Shown here in pieces: positions 33,058 to 41,886 of a DNA stretch of 64,000 nt. Every line of letters starts with the position of its first letter. Positions within the stretch are counted from its first letter, which is position 1. The position numbers and the translations under genes were made by a program. This DNA comes from Pseudomonas fulva. Its GTDB lineage: Bacteria > Pseudomonadota > Gammaproteobacteria > Pseudomonadales > Pseudomonadaceae. Below the pieces are notes generated by a model that saw only the letters and a list, made by a program, of their open reading frames with translations, was not told the DNA's origin and ran no database searches. The stretch lies in contig NZ_CP082928.1 in NCBI RefSeq assembly GCF_023517795.1, forward strand, positions 3,906,001-3,970,000, read 5' to 3'.

Positions 33058-33538
33058 AGCACCGACCGTGCTCGTCGACGCCGCGCCCTTCGTGCTGGTG
33101 GTCGAGCCGCAGCAGGTGGCGGCGGTGGTGGTGGCCAGTGGGGAGCAGGGGCCGGCTGGTCGCCAGGGTGATCCCGGCCCTGCCGGCGGCTCGGCTGTGC
33201 AGCGCATCGCCGGCGAACAGCTCAGCGCTCTGCGCGTCGTGTACGAGTGGGCAGGGGTTGTGCGCTACCTAGACCTGCAGGACGCCGAGCATATCGACCA
33301 GGTGGCCGGCATCACGCTCACGGCGGTGGAGCAGGGCGAGCTCATCAACCTGCAGCTTTCCGGCCCGCTCGATGACGCCGCCTGGAGCTGGCAGCCCGGC
33401 CCGGTGTGGCTTGGCCCCGCCGGCACCCTAACTCAGATCCCTCCGCTGGATGGACACCTGTTGTTCATCGGCAACGCCGTTTCACCCACCCGCATCATCA
33501 TCAACATCGACCAGCCGATCGCGCTGGCAGAGGAGTAA
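33050..33538 (+). CDS. Tail protein with short collagen-like segment (162 aa)
   Basis: Residues about 31-46 contain GEQGPAGRQGDPGPAG, a short Gly-x-Y run that can trimerise, as in phage fibre shafts. The rest (LSALRVVYEWAGVVRYLDLQDAEHIDQVAGI) is a small beta domain that recurs in fibre modules. Confidence 0.65.
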   Translation: MAEAPTVLVDAAPFVLVVEPQQVAAVVVASGEQGPAGRQGDPGPAGGSAVQRIAGEQLSALRVVYEWAGVVRYLDLQDAEHIDQVAGITLTAVEQGELINLQLSGPLDDAAWSWQPGPVWLGPAGTLTQIPPLDGHLLFIGNAVSPTRIIINIDQPIALAEE

Positions 33539-33542
33539 CACC

Positions 33543-34070
33543 ATGGCTGCAAAAACTTACCTGCGTCTGGTCAGCGGCAAGCTGCGGCAGATCGTGGCGA
33601 CCGTGATCTCTGGCGGCGCGGCCAACGCCGGCGACCTGGTGGCGCTAGACGATACCGGCCGCCTGGACTCCAGCGTGCTGCCCGTCGGCATTGGTGCCAA
33701 CACCAAGCAGATCCCGGCCAGCGAGGCGCTGACGGCTGGCAACTTCGTCAACTTCCACACCAATGCGGGCGCCCTCAACGTGCGCAAGGCGGACAACAGC
33801 AACGGACGCCGCGCCGATGGTTTCGTGCTGGCCGCCGTTGCCAACGCTGCCACGGCTACCGTATACCCGCTGGACTCGGCCAACACCGCCCTGACCGGTT
33901 TGACGCCTGGCGCTGACTACTGGCTCGGCACCGCGGGTGCTGTGACCAACACGCCGCTGGACGAGACCCTACCGGCCAACCAGGGCGGCACCAAGGTCAG
34001 CCAGCTGATCGGCACTGCGATCTCGGCTACTGAGCTGGTGACCAACGACTACGACCCGGTGATTCTGTAA
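33543..34070 (+). CDS. Fibre/decoration-type protein (175 aa)
   Basis: The ATG at 33543 begins MAAKTYLRLVSGKLRQIVATVISGGAANAGDLVALDDTGRLDSSVLPVG, a capsid/tail decoration-like domain seen in fibre operons. It ends with NDYDPVIL and shares its stop with the start of the fibre gene (TAATG). Confidence 0.65.
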   Translation: MAAKTYLRLVSGKLRQIVATVISGGAANAGDLVALDDTGRLDSSVLPVGIGANTKQIPASEALTAGNFVNFHTNAGALNVRKADNSNGRRADGFVLAAVANAATATVYPLDSANTALTGLTPGADYWLGTAGAVTNTPLDETLPANQGGTKVSQLIGTAISATELVTNDYDPVIL

Positions 34071-35029
34071 TGACTGCCCGCCGTCCACTCGTCCGCGTCG
34101 GCGGGCGCGATCAGCAGCTGCCAGCAGGTGACACGCTCGACCTGCCGCTGGCCACCACGCTCGAAGCCGGGCTGATGCCCTCCGCCGACAAGGCCAAGCT
34201 CAACGGCGTGCAGAATGGCGCTACTGCGAACAGCACCGACGCTACGCTGCTCAACCGGGCGAACCATACGGGAACGCAGCCGGCCAGCACGGTTACTGGG
34301 TTAGGAAGTGCTGCATTTAAAAATGCCACCCTGGACGCAAACCCTGGAGACGTCATGCTAGTGGAATCGGGCGGATGGATGGGGCATTCCGCACGGACTA
34401 GTCTGCAGGCGCCCGGAAGCGATACCAAGGCGCTTTACGAATACCCGACTGCTGCCTATGGATTCGGTGCTGGGGGATATTTAAACCCTGCCCCCGGCGA
34501 TTACTACAACGTTCTTCACATTAAAAACGTCAACACAGCTTTCGATATATCGGCGGCTATGTTGAGTAATGAGTTTGCGGTGCGTAGGGGGTACAACGGC
34601 GCCTATGAGCCTTGGGTCACGCTGCTGCACACGGGCAATACAAATCTAAGCAACTACTCATCTATCTCGCAGACCCAGGCGGCTATTGTCGCGGCCACTA
34701 CTGGCGCTCGTGTTGTCGAGTTAGCTTCTGCGTCAGGCAACACAGTTGGGGTAGGCGACTTTTATGCAGGCGCTCTCTACTGTCGCCTGACGGCTCCCAG
34801 TGCTACGACATTCACTATCCCTGCCAACAGCTCCCAGCCAATTCCAATCGGAGCCGAAGTAACCCTGCGCCGTGCATCGAACGCCAACCTCACTATTGCC
34901 GCCGCTTCAGGTGTAGTCATCAACCCTCCGGCCGGCGGCACACTGGTGATGACGCAGAACATGACAGCCACCCTCAAGAAGGTTGCCACCAACGAGTGGG
35001 ATCTGATCGGCCAGACCGTGGCCGCTTAA
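34070..35029 (+). CDS. Tail fibre protein (319 aa)
   Basis: N-terminal repeats common to fibres (LATTLEAGLMPSADKAKLNGVQNGATANSTDATLLNRANHTGTQPAST) are followed by a central domain (about 105-200) and a beta-rich end (IPIGAEVTLRRASNANLTIAAASG). The middle, about 34,310-34,650, has visibly lower GC than the flanks, suggesting domain exchange of the receptor-binding part. Confidence 0.75.
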   Translation: MTARRPLVRVGGRDQQLPAGDTLDLPLATTLEAGLMPSADKAKLNGVQNGATANSTDATLLNRANHTGTQPASTVTGLGSAAFKNATLDANPGDVMLVESGGWMGHSARTSLQAPGSDTKALYEYPTAAYGFGAGGYLNPAPGDYYNVLHIKNVNTAFDISAAMLSNEFAVRRGYNGAYEPWVTLLHTGNTNLSNYSSISQTQAAIVAATTGARVVELASASGNTVGVGDFYAGALYCRLTAPSATTFTIPANSSQPIPIGAEVTLRRASNANLTIAAASGVVINPPAGGTLVMTQNMTATLKKVATNEWDLIGQTVAA

Positions 35030-35040
35030 TGGAGAAAACC

Positions 35041-35451
35041 ATGGCACTCACTGAACAAACCCGCGTTCGCCAGATCATCCTGGATTTCCCAACTGCTATC
35101 GGCTACACGTTGCGGTACCGCGAGGCGGTCGACCTGATGCGAGACGGCGTGTTCGATCAAGAGCTGCGCGTAAGCGAGCCCATGCCAGTGGTCGGTGTTG
35201 GCGAGCCACTGCCGAGCGCGCTTGCAGAGTTGTTTGGCCAGGAGGCCGGCAAGATCATCCTCGGCTCACACGAGGCAGCGCTCGAACACGAAGCGCGTCT
35301 GCAACTGCTGGCCGACGAAACCCGGCGAGCCGATACCGCTGAACAGCAGATCGAGGAGCAGGCGCGGCGCGCTGATGTGGCCGAAGCGAAGCTGGCCGCG
35401 GTGATGAAGGCGCTAAGCCCGGATTCCGCGGCACTGGCTATTCAGCCGTGA
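35041..35451 (+). CDS. Fibre-associated coiled-coil protein (136 aa)
   Basis: ATG at 35041 after GGAGAAAACC. Helical C-terminus (ALEHEARLQLLADETRRADTAEQQIEEQARRADVAEAKL) with an EARL/RAD periodic coiled coil; the N-terminus is globular. Likely fibre assembly or attachment factor; family not certain. Confidence 0.55.
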   Translation: MALTEQTRVRQIILDFPTAIGYTLRYREAVDLMRDGVFDQELRVSEPMPVVGVGEPLPSALAELFGQEAGKIILGSHEAALEHEARLQLLADETRRADTAEQQIEEQARRADVAEAKLAAVMKALSPDSAALAIQP

Positions 35452-35771
35452 TACCGGGCGTAGTGGCGGGCTTCACCCGGCCCCGAGCGCTTACTCCGCC
35501 CGGGGCGCCGCAGAACCTTCGAACCCAGGGTGGCGGCTCATCGAGCCAAATCAACGCTGCATGGGATCGCGGGTCTGGTGGCCTGCCGGATCAATACGAA
35601 GTGTGGCACCGCGCTGGCAGTTCTGGATCTTTCACTCTGCGGGGCACAACGGCCAGTACCAGCTTCCTGTTCAGCATCAACACCTCAGTGATCAACCACT
35701 TCGTTTATGTGGTGGCCCGCAACAGCGCCGGATCGGCGCAGTCCGCAACGATGCAGGTCACGGTGGCCTGA
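35448..35771 (+). CDS. Fibronectin type III-like protein (107 aa)
   Basis: One Fn3-like domain after a Pro-rich start: PGAPQNLRTQGGGSSSQINAAW, QYEVWHRAGSSGSFT, NHFVYVVARNSAGSAQS. Fn3 domains on phage tails are thought to help weak surface binding. ATGA overlap with the upstream gene and a terminator follows. Confidence 0.75.
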   Translation: MIPGVVAGFTRPRALTPPGAPQNLRTQGGGSSSQINAAWDRGSGGLPDQYEVWHRAGSSGSFTLRGTTASTSFLFSINTSVINHFVYVVARNSAGSAQSATMQVTVA

Positions 35772-35787
35772 TCCCACAGTATCCATC

Positions 35788-35811
35788 AAGCCCGCCGCGT
35801 GCGGGCTTTTT
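35788..35811 (+). terminator. Terminator before the lysis genes
   Basis: AAGCCCGC, loop CGCGT, GCGGGCTT plus T-run. It partly separates tail and lysis transcription. Confidence 0.8.
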
Positions 35812-35828
35812 AATGCCCGGAGAGAACC

Positions 35829-36368
35829 ATGGCCCGAATTTATGCTGCCCAGGCGGGCGGCCCGAACGTGCTCGCCTTTCTCGATATGCTCGCGTGGAGC
35901 GAAGGCACATCGACCATCAAGGCCAGCGACGACGGCTACAACGTGCTGGTCGGTGGCAAGCTGTTCACCGACTACAGCAAGCACCCGCGCGTGCTTGTGC
36001 CTCTGCCGCGCTACGGCATCAAGTCCACCGCCGCCGGCCGCTACCAGTTCCTGGCGCGCACTTGGGACAGCATCGTGCGCCTCTACAACTTCCGCGGCCG
36101 CTTCACGCCCGAAGCGCAGGACCTGGCCGCCGTGAAGCTGCTCACCGAGTGCGGCGCGCTTCCCCACATCCAGGCCGGTCGCATCAAAGAAGCCATCGCC
36201 GCCGCCGCCCCCATCTGGGCCAGCCTGCCCGGCGCCGGCTACGGCCAGCGCGAGCATGCCCTGAAAACCCTGCTGCAGATCTACGACGAAGAACGCGCGG
36301 CCGAGCCGTGCGCCGAGGGCGAGCTGCTGGCGATGTTCACTGCGTGTGGCGGGGAGATGGCGGCATGA
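35829..36368 (+). CDS. Endolysin, lambda R-type (GH104) (179 aa)
   Basis: NVLAFLDMLAWSEGTSTIKASDDGYNVLVGGKLFTDY with the catalytic Glu in WSEGT, followed by STAAGRYQFLARTWDSIV, is the lambda R/GH104 lytic transglycosylase pattern. No signal peptide, so it needs a holin, probably from the 8.9-9.6 kb pair. It overlaps the spanin gene by ATGA. Confidence 0.9.
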   Translation: MARIYAAQAGGPNVLAFLDMLAWSEGTSTIKASDDGYNVLVGGKLFTDYSKHPRVLVPLPRYGIKSTAAGRYQFLARTWDSIVRLYNFRGRFTPEAQDLAAVKLLTECGALPHIQAGRIKEAIAAAAPIWASLPGAGYGQREHALKTLLQIYDEERAAEPCAEGELLAMFTACGGEMAA

Positions 36369-36952
36369 GCTGGCCAGCATTCATCCCCGTGCAGTACCGG
36401 GCCCTGGCCCTGGGTGTGCTGGCGCTGGCGTTGATCGCCGCCGGCGCCGGCATTGGCTGGGCCGCTCAAGGCTGGCGCCTGGGCGAGCAGATGGCCGAGC
36501 AGGGCCGGGCGCTTGAGTCGCAGCTCGCTGACCGGGACAGGTTGCATGCCGCCACCCTGGCCGAGATCGGCCGCGCCGCCGCGGATCAGGAGCGCCGCAA
36601 CCAGGAACAGCGCCTGCTGCTCGAGCAACAGCTGCAGGCATCATCCGCCGCCCAATACGGGAAACTCTCCGATGCTGAAAAGAATGCTGCTCGCCTGCGC
36701 GATCGCCTCGCTACTGCTGAGCTCCGGCTGTCAGTCCTCATCGCCAACCCCGGCGCCGCAGGTAGTGGCAGTAGCAACGCACTGCCCACGCCCGCCGGCG
36801 CCGGATGCCTGGTGGATGGCGCCGGCCGAGCCGACATTGACCCAGGAGCTGCTCAACGAATTGTCGGCATCGCCAACCGAGGCGACCGGGCGATCATCGC
36901 CCTGACGGCATGCCAGGCGTACGTTGAAAAGGTGTCGAAAGGGGGAGGGTAA
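36365..36952 (+). CDS. Inner-membrane spanin, Rz-like (195 aa)
   Basis: ATGA start at 36365. N-terminal membrane anchor (YRALALGVLALALIAAGAGIGWAA) followed by a long periplasmic coiled coil (LESQLADRDRLHAATLAEIGRAAAD...) and a Gly/Ser-rich turn. The o-spanin is encoded inside it in another frame. Confidence 0.85.
   Translation: MSWPAFIPVQYRALALGVLALALIAAGAGIGWAAQGWRLGEQMAEQGRALESQLADRDRLHAATLAEIGRAAADQERRNQEQRLLLEQQLQASSAAQYGKLSDAEKNAARLRDRLATAELRLSVLIANPGAAGSGSSNALPTPAGAGCLVDGAGRADIDPGAAQRIVGIANRGDRAIIALTACQAYVEKVSKGGG
36672..36905 (+). CDS. Outer-membrane spanin, Rz1-like lipoprotein, nested (77 aa)
   Basis: Fully embedded in the i-spanin gene in a different frame. Begins MLKRMLLACAIASLLLSSGC with lipobox SSGC, then a Pro-rich mature part (CPRPPAPDAWWMAPAEP), exactly the Rz1 style. 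Confidence 0.85.
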   Translation: MLKRMLLACAIASLLLSSGCQSSSPTPAPQVVAVATHCPRPPAPDAWWMAPAEPTLTQELLNELSASPTEATGRSSP

Positions 36953-37227
36953 GTGTGCCCAGGACGGGCGAGACGGGTGTCTAATACTAAGTTCGGCAAT
37001 CTCGCATTTACTGGCCTGTAGCCCAGCTAAATGCTGGCAGAGTATTAGACCAGATAGGGCAGGGAGCCACGCACGGCGGGGCTTTCAGCCACGATAATCC
37101 GCTAATGCTGCATCATCGGGGTGTGGCTGGAGAGGTCGCTTTGGCTCATCGTGTCGAGTGTCCGGCTGAATCGCAAAAGCGCGTAGTGTACGGTATCGAC
37201 ACCCCCCGCTTTAACCCCGGAGCGCAG
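36953..37227. other. Prophage-host junction region
   Basis: Non-coding stretch between the spanin genes and cinA. It contains GTCTAATACT (36979-36988) and its exact inverse AGTATTAGAC (37041-37050), 52 bp apart; these could be recombinase or arm sites. The attachment core cannot be fixed without the left end or an empty-site sequence. No tRNA is seen. Confidence 0.5.
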
Positions 37228-37740
37228 ATGAATATCGATGATCGGCCCATCACCGCACTTGCCGCCCGTCTCGGCCAGGCACTGCTGACCAAGGGCGCCC
37301 AGGTGAGCACCGCCGAATCCTGTACCGGCGGCGGCATAGCCGAGGCCATTACCCGTGTAGCCGGCAGTTCGGCCTGGTTCGAGGCCGGCTTCGTGACCTA
37401 TTCCAATGCCCAGAAGACCCGCCAGCTGGGCGTGCCCGAAGCGCATTTCGCCCGGGTGGGCGCGGTCAGCCGCGAGGTGGTCGAGGCCATGGTGCAGGGT
37501 GCCCGGACGCAGAGTGGCGCCCGCTATGCGGTGGCGGTCAGCGGCGTGGCCGGGCCGGGTGGCGGTAGCCAGGAGAAGCCGGTCGGCACCGTGTGGATCG
37601 CCTGGGGCGATGGCGAAACGCTGTTCAGTCGGCGCTTCCAGTTCCCCGGTGACCGTGATGCGGTGCGCCGGCAGACGGTGGAAGCCGCACTGCGGGGGCT
37701 GTTGCGACTACTGGTCGAAGAAAATCCTGCTGCGGGGTAG
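37228..37740 (+). CDS. pncC: CinA-family nicotinamide-nucleotide amidase (170 aa)
   Basis: The ATG at 37228 ([20 protein letters not shown]) gives the usual stand-alone CinA C-terminal domain: [37 protein letters not shown] and [24 protein letters not shown]. It deamidates NMN to NaMN in NAD recycling. It lies immediately upstream of recA, a common Pseudomonas order. Confidence 0.92.
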   Translation: MNIDDRPITALAARLGQALLTKGAQVSTAESCTGGGIAEAITRVAGSSAWFEAGFVTYSNAQKTRQLGVPEAHFARVGAVSREVVEAMVQGARTQSGARYAVAVSGVAGPGGGSQEKPVGTVWIAWGDGETLFSRRFQFPGDRDAVRRQTVEAALRGLLRLLVEENPAAG

Positions 37741-37767
37741 GCGAGTGCCGAACCCTGTGGAATAATA

Positions 37768-37783
37768 CTGTCTACTTATACAG
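37768..37783. promoter_or_regulatory. LexA (SOS) box of recA
   Basis: CTGTCTACTTATACAG matches the CTGT-N8-ACAG LexA site, 40 bp before the recA start. Confidence 0.9.
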
Positions 37784-37823
37784 TTATTGGCCGTCAGGCC
37801 CTTCTGATCACGTGAGGAATACA

Positions 37824-38873
37824 ATGGACGAGAACAAGAAGCGCGCGTTGGCGGCTGCCCTGGGCCAGATCGAGAAACAGTTCGGCAAGGGCGCGGTTAT
37901 GCGCATGGGCGATCACGACCGTCAGGCCATTCCGGCCATCTCCACCGGTTCCCTGGGCCTGGACATCGCACTGGGCATTGGCGGTCTGCCGAAGGGCCGT
38001 ATCGTGGAAATCTACGGCCCGGAATCCTCGGGTAAGACCACGCTGACCCTGCAGGTCATCGCCGAAGCGCAGAAGGCCGGTGCCACCTGCGCCTTCGTCG
38101 ACGCCGAGCACGCGCTGGATCCCGACTACGCCGGCAAGCTGGGCGTCAACGTCGACGACCTGCTGGTCTCGCAGCCGGATACCGGCGAGCAGGCCCTGGA
38201 AATCACCGACATGCTGGTGCGCTCCAACGCCATCGACGTGATCATCGTCGACTCCGTTGCCGCCCTGGTGCCGAAGGCGGAAATCGAAGGTGAGATGGGC
38301 GACATGCACGTCGGCCTGCAGGCTCGCCTGATGAGCCAGGCGCTGCGCAAGATCACCGGCAACATCAAGAATGCCAACTGCCTGGTGATCTTCATCAACC
38401 AGATCCGCATGAAGATCGGCGTGATGTTCGGCAGCCCGGAAACCACCACCGGCGGTAACGCCCTGAAGTTCTACGCCTCGGTTCGTCTCGACATCCGCCG
38501 TACCGGCGCGGTGAAGGAAGGCGACGAGGTGGTCGGCAGCGAAACCCGCGTCAAGGTCGTCAAGAACAAGGTGTCTCCGCCGTTCCGTCAGGCCGAGTTC
38601 CAGATCCTCTACGGCAAGGGCATCTACCGCAACGGCGAGATCATCGATCTCGGCGTGCAGCAGGGCCTGGTCGAGAAATCCGGGGCCTGGTACAGCTACA
38701 AGGGCAACAAGATCGGTCAGGGCAAGGCCAACGCCGCCAAGTTCCTGGAAGACAACCAGGAAGTGGCCCGCGAGATCGAAGGTCAGATCCGTGACAAGCT
38801 GCTGGTGGTTTCCGGTCCTGCCAAGGCCAATGCGCCGGCCAATGACCTGGTGGATACCGAAGCGGACTTCTGA
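37824..38873 (+). CDS. recA: Recombinase A (349 aa)
   Basis: Start ATG at 37824 ([20 protein letters not shown]) after GTGAGGAAT. Walker [11 protein letters not shown], the L1/L2 loops ([30 protein letters not shown]) and a full C-terminus are present. It drives homologous recombination and LexA/CI self-cleavage, so it controls the adjacent prophage indirectly. Confidence 0.99.
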   Translation: MDENKKRALAAALGQIEKQFGKGAVMRMGDHDRQAIPAISTGSLGLDIALGIGGLPKGRIVEIYGPESSGKTTLTLQVIAEAQKAGATCAFVDAEHALDPDYAGKLGVNVDDLLVSQPDTGEQALEITDMLVRSNAIDVIIVDSVAALVPKAEIEGEMGDMHVGLQARLMSQALRKITGNIKNANCLVIFINQIRMKIGVMFGSPETTTGGNALKFYASVRLDIRRTGAVKEGDEVVGSETRVKVVKNKVSPPFRQAEFQILYGKGIYRNGEIIDLGVQQGLVEKSGAWYSYKGNKIGQGKANAAKFLEDNQEVAREIEGQIRDKLLVVSGPAKANAPANDLVDTEADF

Positions 38874-39337
38874 TGCCCGCTGTTCTGGATAACGCCGCAG
38901 CGGTGCGGCATGCCGCCATGGATCTGCTGGCGCGTCGCGAACATGGCCGCGTCGAGCTGGCGCGCAAGTTGCGCCAGCGCGGCGCCAGCGACGAGCACAT
39001 CGAAACAGCCCTCGATCGCCTGAGCGAAGAAGGGCTGTTGTCCGAGGCGCGTTATCTGGAGAGTTTCATCAGTTACCGCGCGCGCTCGGGTTTCGGCCCG
39101 CAGCGCATCCGCGATGATCTCTCCCAGCGCGGCCTGGCGCGAGCGGATATCGACCAGGCGCTGCGTGACAGCGGTATCGATTGGCGTGAAGGCTTGCGAG
39201 AAACCTGGCAACGCAAGTTTGCCGGCGAGCTTCCGGCCGAGGCTCGCGAGCGAGCCAGGCAGATGCGGTTCCTAGTGTATCGCGGCTACCCGATGGATCT
39301 GGTCGGTCAGTTGCTGCGTGGCGGGTTCGACGACTGA
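38873..39337 (+). CDS. recX: Regulatory protein RecX (154 aa)
   Basis: The start overlaps the recA stop (TGATG). Tandem three-helix repeats ([64 protein letters not shown]) are typical of RecX, which limits RecA filament growth. Confidence 0.95.
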   Translation: MPAVLDNAAAVRHAAMDLLARREHGRVELARKLRQRGASDEHIETALDRLSEEGLLSEARYLESFISYRARSGFGPQRIRDDLSQRGLARADIDQALRDSGIDWREGLRETWQRKFAGELPAEARERARQMRFLVYRGYPMDLVGQLLRGGFDD

Positions 39338-39360
39338 TCCACAGCCCCAGCCATTCAGGT

Positions 39361-39399
39361 TGAACCGCCCGGTTCACCGCCCCCTGACGCCCAGGCGTC
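39361..39399. terminator. Two small hairpins between convergent genes
   Basis: TGAACC/GGTTCA (39361-39376) and GACGCC/GGCGTC (39386-39399) lie between recX and the leftward LOG gene and may stop both. Confidence 0.4.
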
Positions 39400-39419
39400 C
39401 CTTTCCTTTCAACGTGTGT

Positions 39420-40481
39420 TCAGCTCAGCCAATGCTCCGGCTGGTTGATCACGTCGAGCAACTCCCGCAAACGTCCCGCATTACGTCCGCTGAAGGCGAA
39501 CGTCAGCCTTGGCAGTTTATGCAGCTCGGCGCCGTCGACGAGTTCGTCACCGGCTGGTTGTTGCTGAATGTCGCCGTGCTTGCACAGGTCGCTGAACTGC
39601 AGGTTCAGCTGGGCGATTGCGTCTTCCCTGAGCGCATGGCGCATGCGCACCACGAACTGATCCTTCAGCCAGCGGCTGGAGTGGTAGTTGGCGTAGAAAC
39701 GATCGATTTCCTGGGCGGCCGACTCGGCATCCTGTACCAGGCGCATCAGGTTCATGTCGCTGGCCAGGATGTAGCCGTTGCTGTCCAGGTTCTGCCGGAT
39801 GTAATCGAGCAGGCCCTGCCAGAAGGTGCCATTCGGCTCGTCGAGCAGAATCACCGGCACCAGCGGGCTCTTGCCGGTCTGGATCAGGGTGATGACTTCC
39901 AGGGCCTCGTCCAGGGTGCCGAAGCCGCCGGGGCAGAGCACCAGCGCATCGGCTTCCTTGACGAAGAACAGCTTGCGCAGGAAGAAGAAATGAAAGGACA
40001 GCAGGTTGTCGCTGCCTTGCATGACCGCATTGGCGGATTGCTCGAAGGGCAGGGTGATGTTGAAGCCCAGGCTGTTGTCGCGGCCCGCGCCCTCGTGGGC
40101 GGCAGCCATGATGCCGCCACCGGCGCCGGTGATCACCATCAGGTCATGGCGGGCCAGGGTGCTGCCCAGCTCCCGGGCCAGGGCGTAGACCGGGTGACCG
40201 GGCTGGGTGCGCGCCGAGCCGAACACGGTGACCTTGCGGCGGTGGCGGAAGCGCTCGAGCATGGCAAAGGCGCGTTCCAGTTCGCGCAGGGTCTGCAGCA
40301 TGATCTTGGCGTCCCAGCGGTTGCGGTCGGCCTGGGCCATGCGCGCGACGGTGGCGAGCATTTCCCGGTACAGCGCAACGTTGGCGCTGCCGGCGGGGGT
40401 CATCCGCGTTGCCAGGGCGTCCAGCTCGGCCGCCAGCGCATCACCGCTGGCAGGCAGGTTGCCGTTCGCGTGGTCGTCCAT
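39420..40481 (-). CDS. LOG-family protein (353 aa)
   Basis: Rossmann-type LOG motifs are VTVFGSARTQPGHPVYALARELG, VITGAGGGIMAAAHEGA and PGGFGTLDEALEVITL (the PGGxGTxxE signature). The family includes nucleotide 5'-monophosphate phosphoribohydrolases; this longer version with C-terminal extension is conserved near recA in Pseudomonas. Its substrate is not shown. Confidence 0.85.
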   Translation of the reverse strand: MDDHANGNLPASGDALAAELDALATRMTPAGSANVALYREMLATVARMAQADRNRWDAKIMLQTLRELERAFAMLERFRHRRKVTVFGSARTQPGHPVYALARELGSTLARHDLMVITGAGGGIMAAAHEGAGRDNSLGFNITLPFEQSANAVMQGSDNLLSFHFFFLRKLFFVKEADALVLCPGGFGTLDEALEVITLIQTGKSPLVPVILLDEPNGTFWQGLLDYIRQNLDSNGYILASDMNLMRLVQDAESAAQEIDRFYANYHSSRWLKDQFVVRMRHALREDAIAQLNLQFSDLCKHGDIQQQPAGDELVDGAELHKLPRLTFAFSGRNAGRLRELLDVINQPEHWLS

Positions 40482-40532
40482 TGCGCTACTCCTTATGCGT
40501 CAATGCCGCGAGTTCTAGCACAGTCCAGTGAC

Positions 40533-40934
40533 TTACAGACGGCAGTCGACCTTGTTGAATCGCTCGGTGGTGATGGGGCGGTTGCTCTGGATCTCGCTGA
40601 ACTCATAGCGCAGCACCGCGCCACTGGCCAGCAGCTTGCGAAACCCCGGGTTGCTGCACACGCTGTTGGTCAGTTGCGCGCGAACCGTATCGGGGTTGCC
40701 GCGCATCTGCGAGGCGTGCGAGGGGCGCACGCTGAGGTGATTGATCAGCTCGTTGCCTTCGACGCTGTAGCCGCGGTCGAGAATGTCCTCGTTGATGGCC
40801 CGTGGCGTACCGGCGCTGCTTTCCTTGGCCACTTTTTCCAGCGTCTTGGTGAGCTCATAATCCTTGAGCGACGCGGCGTGAGCGGCTGGCAGGAGCAGGC
40901 TGGCGAGGATAACGGATAGGGCGATGCGCTGCAT
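40533..40934 (-). CDS. PA3611-like secreted protein (133 aa)
   Basis: Signal peptide MQRIALSVILASLLLPAAHA, mature protein of about 113 residues with two cysteines (SVCSNPGF, KVDCRL) and the motif RGYSVEGNELINHLSVRPSHASQMR. It resembles the PA3611 family, described as quorum-regulated in P. aeruginosa. Periplasmic or secreted. Confidence 0.75.
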   Translation of the reverse strand: MQRIALSVILASLLLPAAHAASLKDYELTKTLEKVAKESSAGTPRAINEDILDRGYSVEGNELINHLSVRPSHASQMRGNPDTVRAQLTNSVCSNPGFRKLLASGAVLRYEFSEIQSNRPITTERFNKVDCRL

Positions 40935-41175
40935 GGGCAGACTCCTGAAGGCAGTGAGCGGTAATAGACCGGGTGCTGCTGGTTATGTTCGTTCTGGCGA
41001 ATCAAGTCGACGACCGATGATCGATGTTACCAAGCTTGCGGTCACTGCGGCGTGCGTATTGAGCGGCACCGGGCGGCCTGCCCTTGATAAACTATGGGCC
41101 CCTCTCGTCAGGCGGTTCGCCAGCCATGCATTTCCCTGCTTTTCATCGCGTGATCTCCAAACCGGGCGTACGCCC

Positions 41176-41886
41176 ATGAGCCATGCCGTTCACGCATTGC
41201 GCGCCGCACGCCTGGCACGCAGCGTCAAACCGTTTCTGGCCAGGGGCTCGCGAGCGGCGCGCTGCCCGGACTGCCGGCTGGCCGCCAGCCATTGCCTGTG
41301 CGCGTGGAAGCCGCAGGTATCCGCCCGCTCGGGGGTGTGCCTGGTGATGCACGATGTCGAGGCGCTGAAACCGAGCAATACCGGCTGGCTGATCGCCGAC
41401 GTGGTGGCCGATACCTCGGCCTTCGGCTGGTCACGCACCGAAGTCGATCCGGCGCTGCCGGCCCTGCTCGATGACGGGCAATGGCAACCCTATCTGGTGT
41501 TTCCTGGCGAATATGCCGGGCCCGAGCGGGTGGTGACCTGCGTGGAGCCGACGGCGGGCAAGCGGCCGCTGTTCGTGCTGCTCGATGCCACCTGGACCCA
41601 GGCGCGCAAGATGTTTCGCAAGAGCCCGTATCTGGACGGCCTGCCGGTTCTCAGTCTGCAGCCGGAGGCGCTGTCGCGCTATCGGCTACGGCGCTCCAAG
41701 CGTGACGATCACCTGTGCACCGCCGAGGTCGCGGCCATGTGCCTGGAGCTGGCCGGCGACGAGCGTGCCGCCGATGCGCTGAACGCCTACCTGGATGTGT
41801 TCAGCGAGCATTACCTGGCCGCCAAGGCGCCCCGTGCCGTGGATCTCGGCGATGCCCTGCACGAGCGCCTCAAGACCTTCCTGTAA
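41176..41886 (+). CDS. DTW-domain tRNA-uridine aminocarboxypropyltransferase (236 aa)
   Basis: The ATG at 41176 is chosen because it keeps the N-terminal zinc knuckle CPDCRLAASHCLC close to the start. The DTW/catalytic motif is VLLDATWTQARKMFRKSPYL, with RYRLRRSKRDDHLCTAEVAA later. Such enzymes place acp3 on tRNA uridine. Its 3' end overlaps the convergent EamA gene by 17 bases. Confidence 0.85.
   Translation: MSHAVHALRAARLARSVKPFLARGSRAARCPDCRLAASHCLCAWKPQVSARSGVCLVMHDVEALKPSNTGWLIADVVADTSAFGWSRTEVDPALPALLDDGQWQPYLVFPGEYAGPERVVTCVEPTAGKRPLFVLLDATWTQARKMFRKSPYLDGLPVLSLQPEALSRYRLRRSKRDDHLCTAEVAAMCLELAGDERAADALNAYLDVFSEHYLAAKAPRAVDLGDALHERLKTFL

Noticed and set aside
36953..37227. tRNA gene as integration target
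   Set aside because: No cloverleaf or CCA-type end is visible at the right junction.
39318..40919. Long forward 533-codon frame over the LOG gene
   Set aside because: The leftward LOG protein has the PGGxGTxxE signature; the forward frame has no start context.
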